Shown: in pieces, positions 33,851-43,848 of the stretch
How positions within the stretch are numbered: the first letter of the stretch is position 1
How the letters are laid out: every line of letters starts with the position of its first letter
Source of the DNA: Aselliscus stoliczkanus
Taxonomy: Eukaryota > Chordata > Mammalia > Chiroptera > Hipposideridae
Length of the DNA: 64,000 bases
NCBI GenBank assembly: GCA_033961575.1
Contig: CM066730.1
Span: 117,765,523 to 117,829,522 of the forward strand
Direction: 5' to 3'
Position numbers and translations under genes: made by a program
Notes under the pieces: model-generated
Seen by the model: only the letters and a program-made list of their open reading frames with translations
The model's database searches: none
Told to the model about the DNA's origin: nothing

Positions 33851-36790
33851 GTATTAGGGTAAAAGCTGATGTTCTCCAGCTTCCCCCAGCTAATGTGCAC
33901 TTGCAGGAAACACTCAGGCTTTAAACTCTTTTCTTAGAGAAGAAATCACCTGAAGCCCTCAGATGGCATGCTCCTGATAAATCCCAGGTTACCTATGAAC
34001 ATACCTGCCAGGTTCTCACCCTTCGTAAATCTCCTGGGAATGTCCCCACATTGAAGAGTTGATCAGTGAGATCCTTTTAAAATTTCCCATCAACTATGTT
34101 AGGTGAATATGTGACCGAACTCCAAATATTAAAGCAACACTATCTACCCTGTCTGCACGCCCCCCCCAACCCCAGTCAAGGCTCCCCAATGTCAGGGACC
34201 CATCAGTGATCCATTTACAAATGAAGTGCCGTACTAAACAACAGACAACTTATTTACCACTGCTTTTGTGGGATTGTGGTCTCTTTAGGCCACCTTGAGT
34301 GAGCTGGGGATTCAAAGAGAAGAACACATATACTTAAGGTAAAAATAGATGTAAAAGTGAATTATTTCATTTTGGCTAGCTCAATTCCTCAAATGGAGAG
34401 GAGGGCTTGCCACGCACTACTCAGAAGCTTTCTGAGAGATAGGCTGGTCATTGAAATTAATGTTTTAGACTAAGCCTCCTTTTATTCTGCCTGCCTCTCA
34501 GACTTCCAATGACACCATTTACTCCTTTCAAAATCCTAACTCAGGAAGCACCGAAAGTTTTTGACATTCATTATTAGAAAAACATATTTCTAGGAACTAC
34601 TGTCTCATCATGGGAATATTCTGATCCAAGCCAAGGCACACATGACCAATGCCTGAAACTCCTGGACAGCAGTATTACATTAAAACCTTTGCGTAAGCTT
34701 GCTTTGTGAATCCTTAACAATTATCAACTGAAAACATTTATTGTTTCAGTTCTTGGTGGCTCTGCAAAATGGCACACCAACTTATTGAAAAAATTGGGCT
34801 CATACTTTAACTTCCTTTAAAAGATAACATCATCATTAATTGTAACAGGTTTGGGATGTACGCAAAAATTTTTACCAGCTGAGACCCCCATTGATCATTG
34901 GAAACGAATGAAATGTGACCTGGTCAGCTGAAATGAGACCGGATGCCTCAACAATCTGCAAATATTCAACACCTTTTTAGCAAAGTAATCGTGAAAATTC
35001 AGGAGACATCATTGTAATATAAAATCATGCAGGCATCAAGGGAAATATATTTGTATATCTCATGACAAAAGTTGAGTGGAAACTGAGGAGTACTATTTAC
35101 ATTTAAATATACTTATATCATGTAATTAAGGCCAACAGATAAACACATCAATATGTTAAAACAGATGTAAAAATATATAGATAGACATATTGCACTGAAA
35201 CCCTGATATTGCATCCAAATGAAATCCTGTATTCCAAATATGCCCCGTAGGAGTTTTGCTCAAGGCTATGCTTAGGTATACTCGAAAATTCCCGATAGCA
35301 AGTCACCAGGGAAAACATGTTCTTTTACAGATAATTGCTACTGGCAGCCAGAGACCTAGAGAATTTGATGTGCAGTAATGTGACCTGACTATGTATTAAA
35401 CTTTTTTGAAGGACATGTGTAAAGTAATTTTTATGTCTCTCACACACCTTGGGTTTTTTCTTCCCCCTACTTGCTAGCACATTTTTAAACAACTTTCCTA
35501 TTTTTATTGTATCTGTTAGGTTTTGTCCTAATAGTTTTTGACCATAAAAGATATTGGTATTGTTTCCTTCAAAATAAAGCAATCTGGAGACAAGGAAAAA
35601 ATCCCATCTAAATTGTAAGGAATATGTAAACAAAGCAGAGTTATACTACTGGTGATGCATGAATATTAGGGAAAATGTGAGAAATAAGAGTTGCTTGTTC
35701 ACAGACAAGAGAAATTAGAGATCAACTGATTTCTCTAAGGTTAGGAGGCATCTCTGCCGCTATTTAAGGCAATAAGCATGAGCTTTTCATTAAATCTAGG
35801 GATGTTTAGGAGATGGTTCCTGAGGTATTTTAAAGATACTGCTGCAGAAGCTATAATTAATAACTTGAAAAAATGATAAATTGGCAAGGACACATGTGCA
35901 ATGATACAATTCAGTGAACAAGTACCATCATTTCTAATTGCTTTGGTTCTATTTCTTTCTGTGTTATTATGTCGTCCTCATTTTATTGTTCAATATTAAC
36001 ATGTAAACCTTAATTAAGCATAATGTCAGAAGGTTCCAGGAATATTGCTAAAGATTTTGAAAGGTAGTTCAGAGGCTTGTTTGGAAAGAATCCTTGGATC
36101 AACCAGGGAGTATAATCTATAAATAATGTGCTTTTGTGTTGAGAGTTACATGAATCATTATGAACCGACATTGGAAATTAGCTTTTAAGAACAAAAAACC
36201 AGAGGAGGGAAAAATGAACTCAAACCAGCGTGTAGTACAAAAATCAGATGTGGGAACAGGCTGCAAAAGCTGGGAATGTCACATCAGTTTCTTTAATGAC
36301 AGGTGGCAGTTCATAGATTTACATGCTTGCATTCTGGTGCCAGGAAGATGAACATCCAAAATGACATCTTATCAGGAACATGATATATTTCTAGTTTCCA
36401 TTAAGATCATTAAAAGTCACATTCTCTCTTCATATATGCGAATGGCTTTTCTACAGAAACCCATGAACAAGGGTAAGCTTTGGTCTGTGTTCACTGGAAA
36501 GCTTCAAAGAAAGTACTACAGAAAATTCTAGATAATTGAGGGATTATCTAGGCCACATCTTTGTACTACTGTGTCTTGTGTTTTAGTTATTTTCAGGTTA
36601 GTTGTATTGTACTGATGCCAAGGAAAATAGGGTGAAACTAAGTGAATAATTCTGTCACATAGTAATTTCTGGTAAAAGATGTGATGGGAAAAAATCAAGG
36701 GGAAAGCAAAATTTAGAGAGATAGTCTCTCAAATTTCAGGTGGACTACAAAGTTTGGGGAGAAAGCCAGAATGGAACTGTCATCAAGAAT
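33851..36790. other. No gene seen; repeat-poor
   Basis: Nearly 3 kb has no SINE, LTR or L1 that I can name, which is unusual for this window. Open frames are at most about 100 codons and carry no motif. It may continue the conserved non-coding block to its left. Confidence 0.5.
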
Positions 36791-36799
36791 GGTCTATAT

Positions 36800-37058
36800 C
36801 ATGGAAATGACACAGTGATATGTGGAGTTAAAGCCAGCCTTAACGCCCAAATGCTCGATTGCTACTCCTTAACACTTGTGTTAGCTATGTGACCTGGGTC
36901 AGTTTACTTAACTATTGACTTACTATGCCTCAGTTTCCCCATCTGTTGAATAAGCATACATGTTGTCTCTGCCGCATAGGATTGTTTTGAGTATTAAATG
37001 AGCTCTTATATGCAAAATGTAGTATGTAGTATATACTAAGTGCTATATAAATGCTCAG

Positions 37059-37060
<2 letters not shown>
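36800..37060 (+). repeat. MIR element, near full length
   Basis: 'gagttaaagccagccttaacgcccaaatgctcgattgctactccttaac…gctatgtgacctgggtcagtttacttaac…tatgcctcagtttccccatctgttgaataag…attgttttgagtattaaatgag…tactaagtgctatataaatgctcag' covers the MIR from its 5' region to its 3' end. It is one of the best-preserved MIRs here. Confidence 0.85.

Positions 37061-37061
<1 letters not shown>

Positions 37062-37107
<46 letters not shown>
37062..37107 (+). repeat. (AT)n microsatellite
   Basis: About 46 bp of uninterrupted AT, lying at the tail end of the adjacent reverse SINE. Confidence 0.95.
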
Positions 37108-37110
<3 letters not shown>

Positions 37111-37209
37111 TTGAGCCATCCTGCCACCTGGGCATCAAACTGCTGTTGCTCAGAGCTCAGCTTGCAGTCTTGAGCGAGCTCTTAACCAACTGAGCCACTC
37201 AGCCAGCCC
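37108..37209 (-). mobile_element. Second tRNA-like SINE type, reverse
   Basis: The reverse complement begins AGGGCTGGCTGAGTGGCTCAG and continues TTGGTTAAGAGCTCGCTCAAG, then 'actgcaagctgagctctgagcaacagcagtttgatgcccagg'. The A box resembles a real tRNA (TGGCTCAGTTGG), and the B-box region is GTTTGATGCCC. It lacks the 'gagggccagtgacactgccctc' tail of the common SINE, so it is a different family or an older relative. The (AT)n tract takes the place of its 3' tail. GCTAATATA and GCTATTAATA flank the assembly. Confidence 0.72.
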
Positions 37210-37455
37210 TGCTATTAATATTTTTTAAATCCTTGAAAATATCTCTTGGGACCTCACAGATCTGTGGTTTATGGCAATGTGGTTTCATCCTCAGCAGTGA
37301 AGCCATAGTGTTCTTTTTAGTTAAATTTTGTTATAAAAATGACTCTCAAAAACCATACATGAAACATGCTGAAAATATAATCCGTACCACACCCCTTTCT
37401 TCCTTTTAATATTTAATACTTGGTCCATTAAAATGCAATAAACAGAGGAAGTTTG
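37210..37455. other. No gene seen
   Basis: AT-rich and unremarkable. Confidence 0.4.
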
Positions 37456-37459
37456 ACTT

Positions 37460-37575
37460 TGTCAGTTTTGGTTCCTTAGAAGTATGTTCTCCTTGAGGGC
37501 AGGGAGTGTATAATTTTATAAGTTCTTGTACAAACTGGGGGCACCTCATAAATGTGAAACCAATCTGAAAACAGA
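37460..37575 (+). repeat. L2 3'-end fragment
   Basis: 'gaagtatgttctccttgagggcagggagtgtataattttataagttcttgtacaaactgggggcacctcataaatgtgaaacc' follows the L2 3' region (…ctccatgagggcagggactttgtct…). Confidence 0.6.
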
Positions 37576-37849
37576 CTGATCTTGTGGGATGGAAAGGCAG
37601 TGGGTTTGAAGAAAAGAAACCAGACTTTATTAAGGAAAACCAATCTATAAAAATGGAAAGTAGCCTGTTTAAAAAGAGATTACCGAAGTTCATTAAAAAT
37701 AATGTGTCGAAATTTTATAACAACTGCTTCCAGTAACCCAATGTCACATCAAAAATCTTGATAAGAAGCTAAAGAATAATACATGCCTCAATTTCGGTTT
37801 GTCAGAGTCGTACAAAAACAAAAATCTCAAGTGTCGTTCCTTAACCAGG

Positions 37850-38148
37850 TTCTAGAACAGCAATGTCCAATAGAAATATAATATGAGCCCTGTAATTTTA
37901 AATTCTCTAGTAGCCATATTGAAAAAAGGAAAAAGAACTAGTGAAATTAATTTTAAGTAGCATATTCTATTTAACCCAACATGTCCAGAATGTTTTCATT
38001 TCACATGTAATCAATGAAAAAAATTATAAATGTGATAGTTCACATTCATCTTTTTTCAAACAAAGTCTTCGAAAGCTGGCATGTATTTCACAATTACAGC
38101 AGGTCTCAACTTGGACACGGCCACATTTCAAGTGGTTTGTAGCCTAAT
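37850..38148 (+). mobile_element. hAT-type non-autonomous DNA transposon fragment
   Basis: 'ctagaacagcaatgtccaatagaaatataatatgagccctgtaattttaaattctctagtagccatatt…gtgaaattaattttaagtagcatattctatttaacccaacatgtcc…ccacatttcaagtggtttgtagcc' is wording that I recognise from a common mammalian hAT-Charlie-type MER element ('gcactgtccaatagaaatataat…'). The 3' terminus is decayed and no duplication is visible. The exact family is not assigned. Confidence 0.6.
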
Positions 38149-38149
38149 T

Positions 38150-39300
38150 GGTGAGTGACTGCCAGATTGCAGGACATAATTTTAGATGAAGAGACGTGTG
38201 GGCTGTACTTTTAGAAAGTAGAAGCATGGCATCTGTTAGCCTCCATAAGAGCTGTGCTTCGAGTCTCTACTTAAGAAGAGATTTGTTTGGCTTTCAGTGG
38301 CATTGGTGTTGGACACATCACCACTTCTGTTTGTTAATTTTTCTTTTAAGTGTGCACAGACTGCGTGTGTGCCTTTCTGATGTCTCATGGAGGGGTCTGT
38401 TCTCTCAGAACAAATGGAAATCGGCTTTGGAATTCATGTGCCTGAAGAAAACTCATCTTGACAGCTGCTGGGGCAGATTTAAGCACACACAAGGTGAAAG
38501 AAAGCCACCTGGGATTTTTTTTTTTCTTTTTAAATACTAGAGGTGGAATAAGGAGATGCAGGAATGCCTTCTTACAGTGCCAGATGAGACAAACAGGTGG
38601 CACAAGGAAGGAACAAATAAAGGATGAAGGGAAGAGCAGCAGGTTAAGGCCTCAGGCAGAGCAAATACAAGATTCAGCTGCTGCAGGTTCAAGCCTGAGG
38701 CAGGATAATAGAGCTGACTGTGGCAGAAAGAAAATCAGACCTGTCAATGGTGCAGTTCATCCATGAATGTGTGTTGGTAGAATAGTGTAGAGAGGAATGC
38801 AGAGCCTCTCAGCATCCCTGTTCAGCCTCAGCATCCGTGAAAGCCATGCCACCTCAGAAAGGAGTTTGGACCCCTCCATTATTAATCAGACAACACCTAT
38901 GAACAGGATGTTATTCAATAGCAACCATGAAGGCTTCCAATTGTTTAAATATTTCTTTTCTAACTTTGCACACAGAAGAGACACAGGCAGCCAACCCCAA
39001 AAGCAAGCAAATACATCGTAACTGGAAAAAAATGAAGACAAATAAAAATGTTTCTAAAAATATTTCTCTGTGAGGGGCCCTACATATAAATGAGGAAAAA
39101 ACCAATAACCTCCCTCTACCACACAAATAAATCATCACAGAGCCAACCCCAGTGTCTTGTGAAATGAAGCCTGACACTAAAAAATACAAGTCCCTAAGAA
39201 ACAGAAAATATGTGCAGAGTCTATCATAGATCAGGGAGAAAAACAGACTTTTCTTTTTCTTCTAGTACTTATGTCCACAGCATCCACAAACGCTCAAGGA
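38150..39300. other. No gene seen
   Basis: The 114-codon frame at 38196-38540 has no domain, signal or repeat structure and ends in a poly-T-encoded phenylalanine run, so it is not supported. No named repeat is seen. Confidence 0.5.
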
Positions 39301-39318
39301 ATATAAGAACATAAGCTG

Positions 39319-39764
39319 TGGGCCTGCCGAGTGGCGCATTGATTAAGCGCTGGTTTTGGGATGCCAGCGGCCCCGGTTCGGATCCCACATGAGGGCCAGT
39401 GACACTGCCCTCTACAGCTAACAACAGCTCCACCTGGAGCTGGGCTGTGCGAGCCCCGGTGATGGTGTGGGCTGCAGCCCCTGCTGCAGTGGACTGCCAT
39501 AAGCTACAGTGAGTGGCCAGCAGTCAGTATGAGCAGCTGGCAGCCAAGCGTGAGCTGCCAATAGCCGCGGTGAGCGACATCCAGAGGCCAGCGACCGATC
39601 TGCCTCATCCGGGAAGAGCGCAATGACGATACCAACAGTGAAGCAACATCCTCCGCAACTAAACTGAAGAACAAAAAGACAGCAACTTGTCTGTTCCCCT
39701 TCCCCGATTCCCCAACGCTGTTCCCCTCCGCCAATTCCCCAATAAAATCTTAAAAAAAAAAAAA
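39319..39764 (+). mobile_element. Long-form tRNA-like SINE (compound SINE)
   Basis: The first 100 or so bases are the same head as the short SINE, with B box GGTTCGGATCCC, through cagtgacactgccctc. Instead of a poly-A tail there is then a unit of about 330 bp: 'tacagctaacaacagctccacctggagctggg', an internally repetitive segment with spaced 'gctgcagt…gagtggcc…gagc' words, and a terminal 'ccccaataaaatctt' followed by A15. The duplication aagaacataa[g/c]ctg lies at 39305-39318 and 39765-39778. A near-identical copy is at 48151. The 153- and 76-codon reverse frames here are SINE antisense. Confidence 0.9.
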
Positions 39765-39778
39765 AAAGAACATAACCT

Positions 39779-40070
39779 GCAAAGAACCCAACACTGAGGC
39801 TCTTTTTGACTGGCAAGAAAGCCCTAGTGGGAACAGCTTGTGAGAGCTTCAGGTCTTGCCTCCCCCTATGGAACCCCAAAACATGGAGTTACACTGATGC
39901 TTTTGAATGGCCCTCACCAAATTTTATGGCCAAAGAGTTTTTCAAAAGGCCCGAAGCTAAAAATGTGCTTGGCAGAAAACTTAGAGAAATCACCTGGTCT
40001 CAAAGTAAAGAAAGAGTGGTATTGGAATGAACACAAAAACCATGCATGGAATTGGTCATGTTTTCATTGC

Positions 40071-40072
<2 letters not shown>
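39779..40072. other. No gene seen
   Basis: The overlapping frames of 74 and 102 codons run into the (GA)n tract and end as arginine-glutamate repeats. They are not supported as genes. Confidence 0.5.

Positions 40073-40138
<66 letters not shown>
40073..40138 (+). repeat. (GA)n microsatellite
   Basis: About 33 uninterrupted GA units. It is a homopurine-homopyrimidine mirror repeat with triplex (H-DNA) potential and probably variable in length. Confidence 0.95.
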
Positions 40139-40140
<2 letters not shown>

Positions 40141-40560
40141 CTGGCTAACTAGCTGACTCCTTTACACTCTACTGTGTCTTTTTCTCTGAGTCCCTCCCTT
40201 ACAACAATGGCCTCTGAGAAGGTTCTTTAATTTTACTGATGAGCCTGGAAGAACAGAATTTCATTCTGAGAAGTCTTCTCATAACTGTTAAAAACTGCAA
40301 ACACAGCCTTGCAGGAGAAGGGGCCTCTTCATCTACACTGCAGGAATGGGTGAGTGGTTCAACCCTCACTCAGAGGCCCATCAGAGCAGGATGCAGAGGG
40401 CTTGAGCAGGAAGCCCTCAGGTGACAGGGGCCAATATGCTGCTGACATCCATCCCCACCTCCCCTCATCAGTGCCTAGTAATCACCAGCCTGCTTTGCTC
40501 CCTAACTCTCCTCCCTAAGGGTAATTAGGGTGCCTCTCATACCCTTTCCCTGAATCCTCA
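40139..40560. other. No gene seen
   Basis: No coding or repeat feature that I can name. Confidence 0.45.
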
Positions 40561-40564
40561 TATT

Positions 40565-40740
40565 TTAGAGCAAGCTTGTAGCTTTAGGATCAACATTTCC
40601 ATTTTATAGTTTCAAAAACTGAGGCCCAAGGGAGGTACATTGGCTAGAATAAAGTCTCCAGGATGTTAGTTTCATAACCAGGAGCCAGATCACAGGAACT
40701 CAGTGTTTCCCACAGAGGCTTCCAAGCGTCTGAGCAAAAC
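40565..40740 (-). repeat. MIR fragment
   Basis: 'atttccattttatagtttcaaaaactgaggcccaagggaggtacattggctagaa…aggagccagatcacag' follows the reverse MIR core. Confidence 0.55.
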
Positions 40741-40861
40741 ACTAAGTAGTTGTAGGTAGAGGTGGGGTATTATATCCAAAAAGAAAGAAGAAAGATTAGG
40801 TGGAAGCTAATCTAAAGACCTTAAAACCTTTAGGTCTACCTAAAGACCTTAGGTAGAAAGT

Positions 40862-41322
40862 ATAATGGCGTACAATAGACCCTGCACACCCTAGTCCTAG
40901 GGACCTGTGAATATGTCACTTTACTTAGCAAAGGGATTTGCAAATATTATTAAGGTTGAGGACCTTGAGATGAGATTATCCTAGATTATACAGGTGGGCT
41001 TAATTTGATCATGTAAATCCTTACAAACAGAACATTTTCAGGCTGCACACAACCAGAGAAATGATAGCATGAGGGAGATGTCCATCTTTGCTGGCTTTGA
41101 AGATGGAGGAAGGGACTAGCTTCTAGAAGATGGTAAAGGCAAGGGAATAACGCCCCTCTGGAGCCTCCAGAAGGAACACTGAGGGCTCATCCCTTGATTT
41201 TAGCCCAGGGAGTCCTGGGCCAGAGTTCCATTCTACAAGGCTGTAAGATAATTCATTTGTGTTGTTAGTTACCAAATGTGTGGTAATTTGTTACAACAGC
41301 AAGAGCTAACTAATGCAGACAT
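40862..41322 (+). mobile_element. MaLR-type LTR, near complete
   Basis: 'cctagggacctgtgaatatgtcactttacttagcaaagggatttgcaaatattattaagg', 'gagatgagattatcctagattatacaggtgggcttaa', 'tagaagatggtaaaggcaagggaa', 'ggagcctccagaaggaacac', 'ccttgattttagcccagggag' and 'gtgtggtaatttgttacaacagcaagagctaactaatgcag' occur in the order found in a common mammalian LTR of the MaLR group. No provirus interior is present. Confidence 0.75.
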
Positions 41323-41404
41323 TTTGATGGAAAATTTCCTCTCCATTCAGGGTGGTTGTCTTAGCAATTCTGACTTTTGACAGGAGACTGTCAGACCAGT
41401 GCTG

Positions 41405-41480
41405 ATTCTGGAAACGGTGAGGAGGGGGTGGAGGGGGTGAGGGGTGAACGGGTGGGGTGGGGTGGGTTGAGGTGGGAGAC
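41405..41480 (+). repeat. GGGGT/GGT-rich low-complexity tract
   Basis: 'gaggagggggtggagggggtgaggggtgaacgggtggggtggggtgggttgagg' has eight or more G3+ runs, a quadruplex-type pattern just downstream of a MaLR LTR. The antisense frame is proline-rich by composition. Confidence 0.65.
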
Positions 41481-43735
41481 CTGGTGAGGGCAGGACATAG
41501 GGGTCTGGAAAGTTTGAAGGATGGCAAAAGCAAGGATATTTGATATTTGCAGGATAAAGCTACCACCCCTAGGGCTGGGAGAACATGGGGTAGAAGTTGG
41601 AGTTAACAGAAACTAGAAGCTCAGAAGAAAGGCCCTAGTGATGTTGAACTCAGGGGGCTTGAAGAACAGGGGGCTGCTCCATAGCAGCTGAGGCAGGTCC
41701 TGGGAGTTCCAGTAAAGGAGCTGGCGCCTCAGGGAGCTACCCCTGTCTGGCAGCAAGGGCCCTGTTGGGGAGACCCTGGCGAAATAGCAAGCATTCCAGA
41801 AGTCTGGAACCAGCCCATTGTCACTTTCACCTACATGTCATCTGTCAACAGCAAATGCTATGGCTGAACCCAAAGTGGGAGGAGGGGAACTACTCCTCAC
41901 AGTGAGGCTAAGGCCGGGGTGTAGATGCAGGGAGAGGTAAAGAACTGGGGTGAGTCACACAATCTATCACAAAATATCAGAAACTAATAGCTTCTGTGGC
42001 TTGAAGAGATGGGGATCTCAGAAACAATAATCTATGTTTCCAAAAGCCAGTGTGTTTTAAGGACATCTCTCTCAAAGAAACAAAACCCAGAAACATTAAA
42101 AGAAGCTGAGACATTAGGGTATCACTCTCTGAAAGAGTTGCTGATATTCTCAGAAAAATGACTAATTCCCCTGAGAGTTCGGACATGATACTGGGACACA
42201 CTGGAGCAGAACACAAGTCCATTTGAGGAAAGAGCACTAACGTGCTATTGTTTTGGAAATGTGATGAGTAAAATTCATTACCAAAAGTAATTAAAACAAC
42301 ATGAAGGAACCGAGTTCCCTTGGTTAATTTATTCTGAGCAAAGAGAAAAATCTCAGAACTTAATTTTGTGTTGGAACATGTTAAGTCAGATTGCCTTTCT
42401 TGAACTGAAGCTAATTTGTATAGTTTAGAGCGTCCTGGAGATTCTCCTTGTCATCAGTGACTCAAAAATACTGCTACTGGGCAAAAGAAATCAATGATCT
42501 CTCCATTGCAGGCTGAGTAATTACATAATAATGATTTGCATTAATGAAAAGACAAGTTGGTCTAGATCCAGATGTGCCAGTGACCACAGTTCCCTGCGAC
42601 ATCCAAGCAGAATGCTGAAGTCGGAGAAATTTCAGCGACGGTTGTGAGACAAAAATGACTGGTTAAAAAAGTCTTTCCTAATCAACATCACTTAATGGCT
42701 CTTTAATGACTGACTCATCATTTTTCCCCAAGTCCAAGTAAATTTAAATTTCAAAATAAAGCAAATTTTCCTTCTATCTGTGGCACTGAAGCAGATGTTT
42801 CCCTGACATGTGCACACAAGCTGTTGACGATGACCTTGCAGGAGAAAGCAGTTTTGAAAATTAACTTTTGTCTCCCATTCTGGGGAAAACAATGCTGCAG
42901 TGAAGATTTCATAAAAGAGTCTAGCTTCTCACAGAAGCTTATTTCAGCAAAGTAAACTATTAATTAAAATAACAAATGTCAGCTGTTCCGGAGGCTGACA
43001 GTTAACACAACGCAGCATTTGCTTACCTTGACGTACAGGATGCATGGGACACTAGATGGATCCATAATTCATTCTAGGTATGGCTCTCTCATGCCCTCAT
43101 CTAGTGATAACAGAGTGATAAATTAGCTCCCGGTCAGCAGTTTTGTTAGCAAAAGTACTTGGGGACTTGGGGAAAAGCCACCTAGAGAGGGCCTTTTGGC
43201 AGACTGAAGGAATACACACTTGAACAGCTTGAGTGAAAGTTCCGTGGAATTCCTGGAAAACTTGAGTACCAAGAAAAACAGGTGGTGAAAATGTAAGACT
43301 AGGTGAGAGAAAAAATACGAGAGACAGCGTGCCAGAGCAGTGCATTACAATCTGCTTTTGGCCACAGTGGGGAAAACTTATTAAGTACAGGAAGGACCAT
43401 ATCACTCCCAAGAGAGCAGGAAAAAGGGAGGTTAGGGGAAAAAAAAGAAGGGTCAGATTTCAGAGACAGAGCAGGGATTAGGCAAGCAGGAAAGGAAGGG
43501 AACTTGACAAACATCTTCCACAGTCTCTAAAGTCAATTATTTAAAAAGGGTTTGGGGGCAGGTGGGGGAGGAGTACATCGCATGGGGAAATTGGTTCTAA
43601 GCAATTTCTTAATATGATACATAGCTGAGAAAAGTAAGTATAAAAAGGTACACACTAACTCTTTGAGACATATTGGTGGGAAGCCTGTTTTTAGGGTTCT
43701 GCTATTCAGACAGCTCAGTAATACATCTATCATAA
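41481..43735. other. No gene seen; repeat-poor, enhancer-like patches
   Basis: I see no named repeat over 2.2 kb. The frames of 86-104 codons have no domain. Around 42518-42555 'gagtaattacataataatgatttgcattaatgaaaag' contains an octamer (ATTTGCAT) fused to homeodomain-type ATTA sites. Confidence 0.5.
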
Positions 43736-43739
43736 TTTT

Positions 43740-43848
43740 TTTTTTTTTTTTTTAGAAGGCAGTGTCACTGGCCCTCATATGTGGGATCCAAACCAGGGTC
43801 GCTGGCATCCCAAGCCAGCTCTTAACCAATGCGCCACTCGGCCGGCCC
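43740..43848 (-). mobile_element. tRNA-like SINE, short form, reverse
   Basis: A poly-T run of 18 is followed by gaaggcagtgtcactggccctc…ggatccaaacc…caatgcgccactcggccggccc. The B box (reverse) is GGTTTGGATCCC. A short duplication, atcataa, is visible before the poly-T and after the head. Confidence 0.9.

Noticed and set aside
38196..38540. 114-codon forward frame as a possible exon or small gene
   Set aside because: It has no domain, ends in a poly-T-encoded phenylalanine run, and has no neighbouring splice or promoter structure that can be supported.
39418..39879. 153-codon reverse open frame
   Set aside because: It is mostly the antisense of the long SINE. Equivalent frames appear wherever that SINE occurs (48133-48565).
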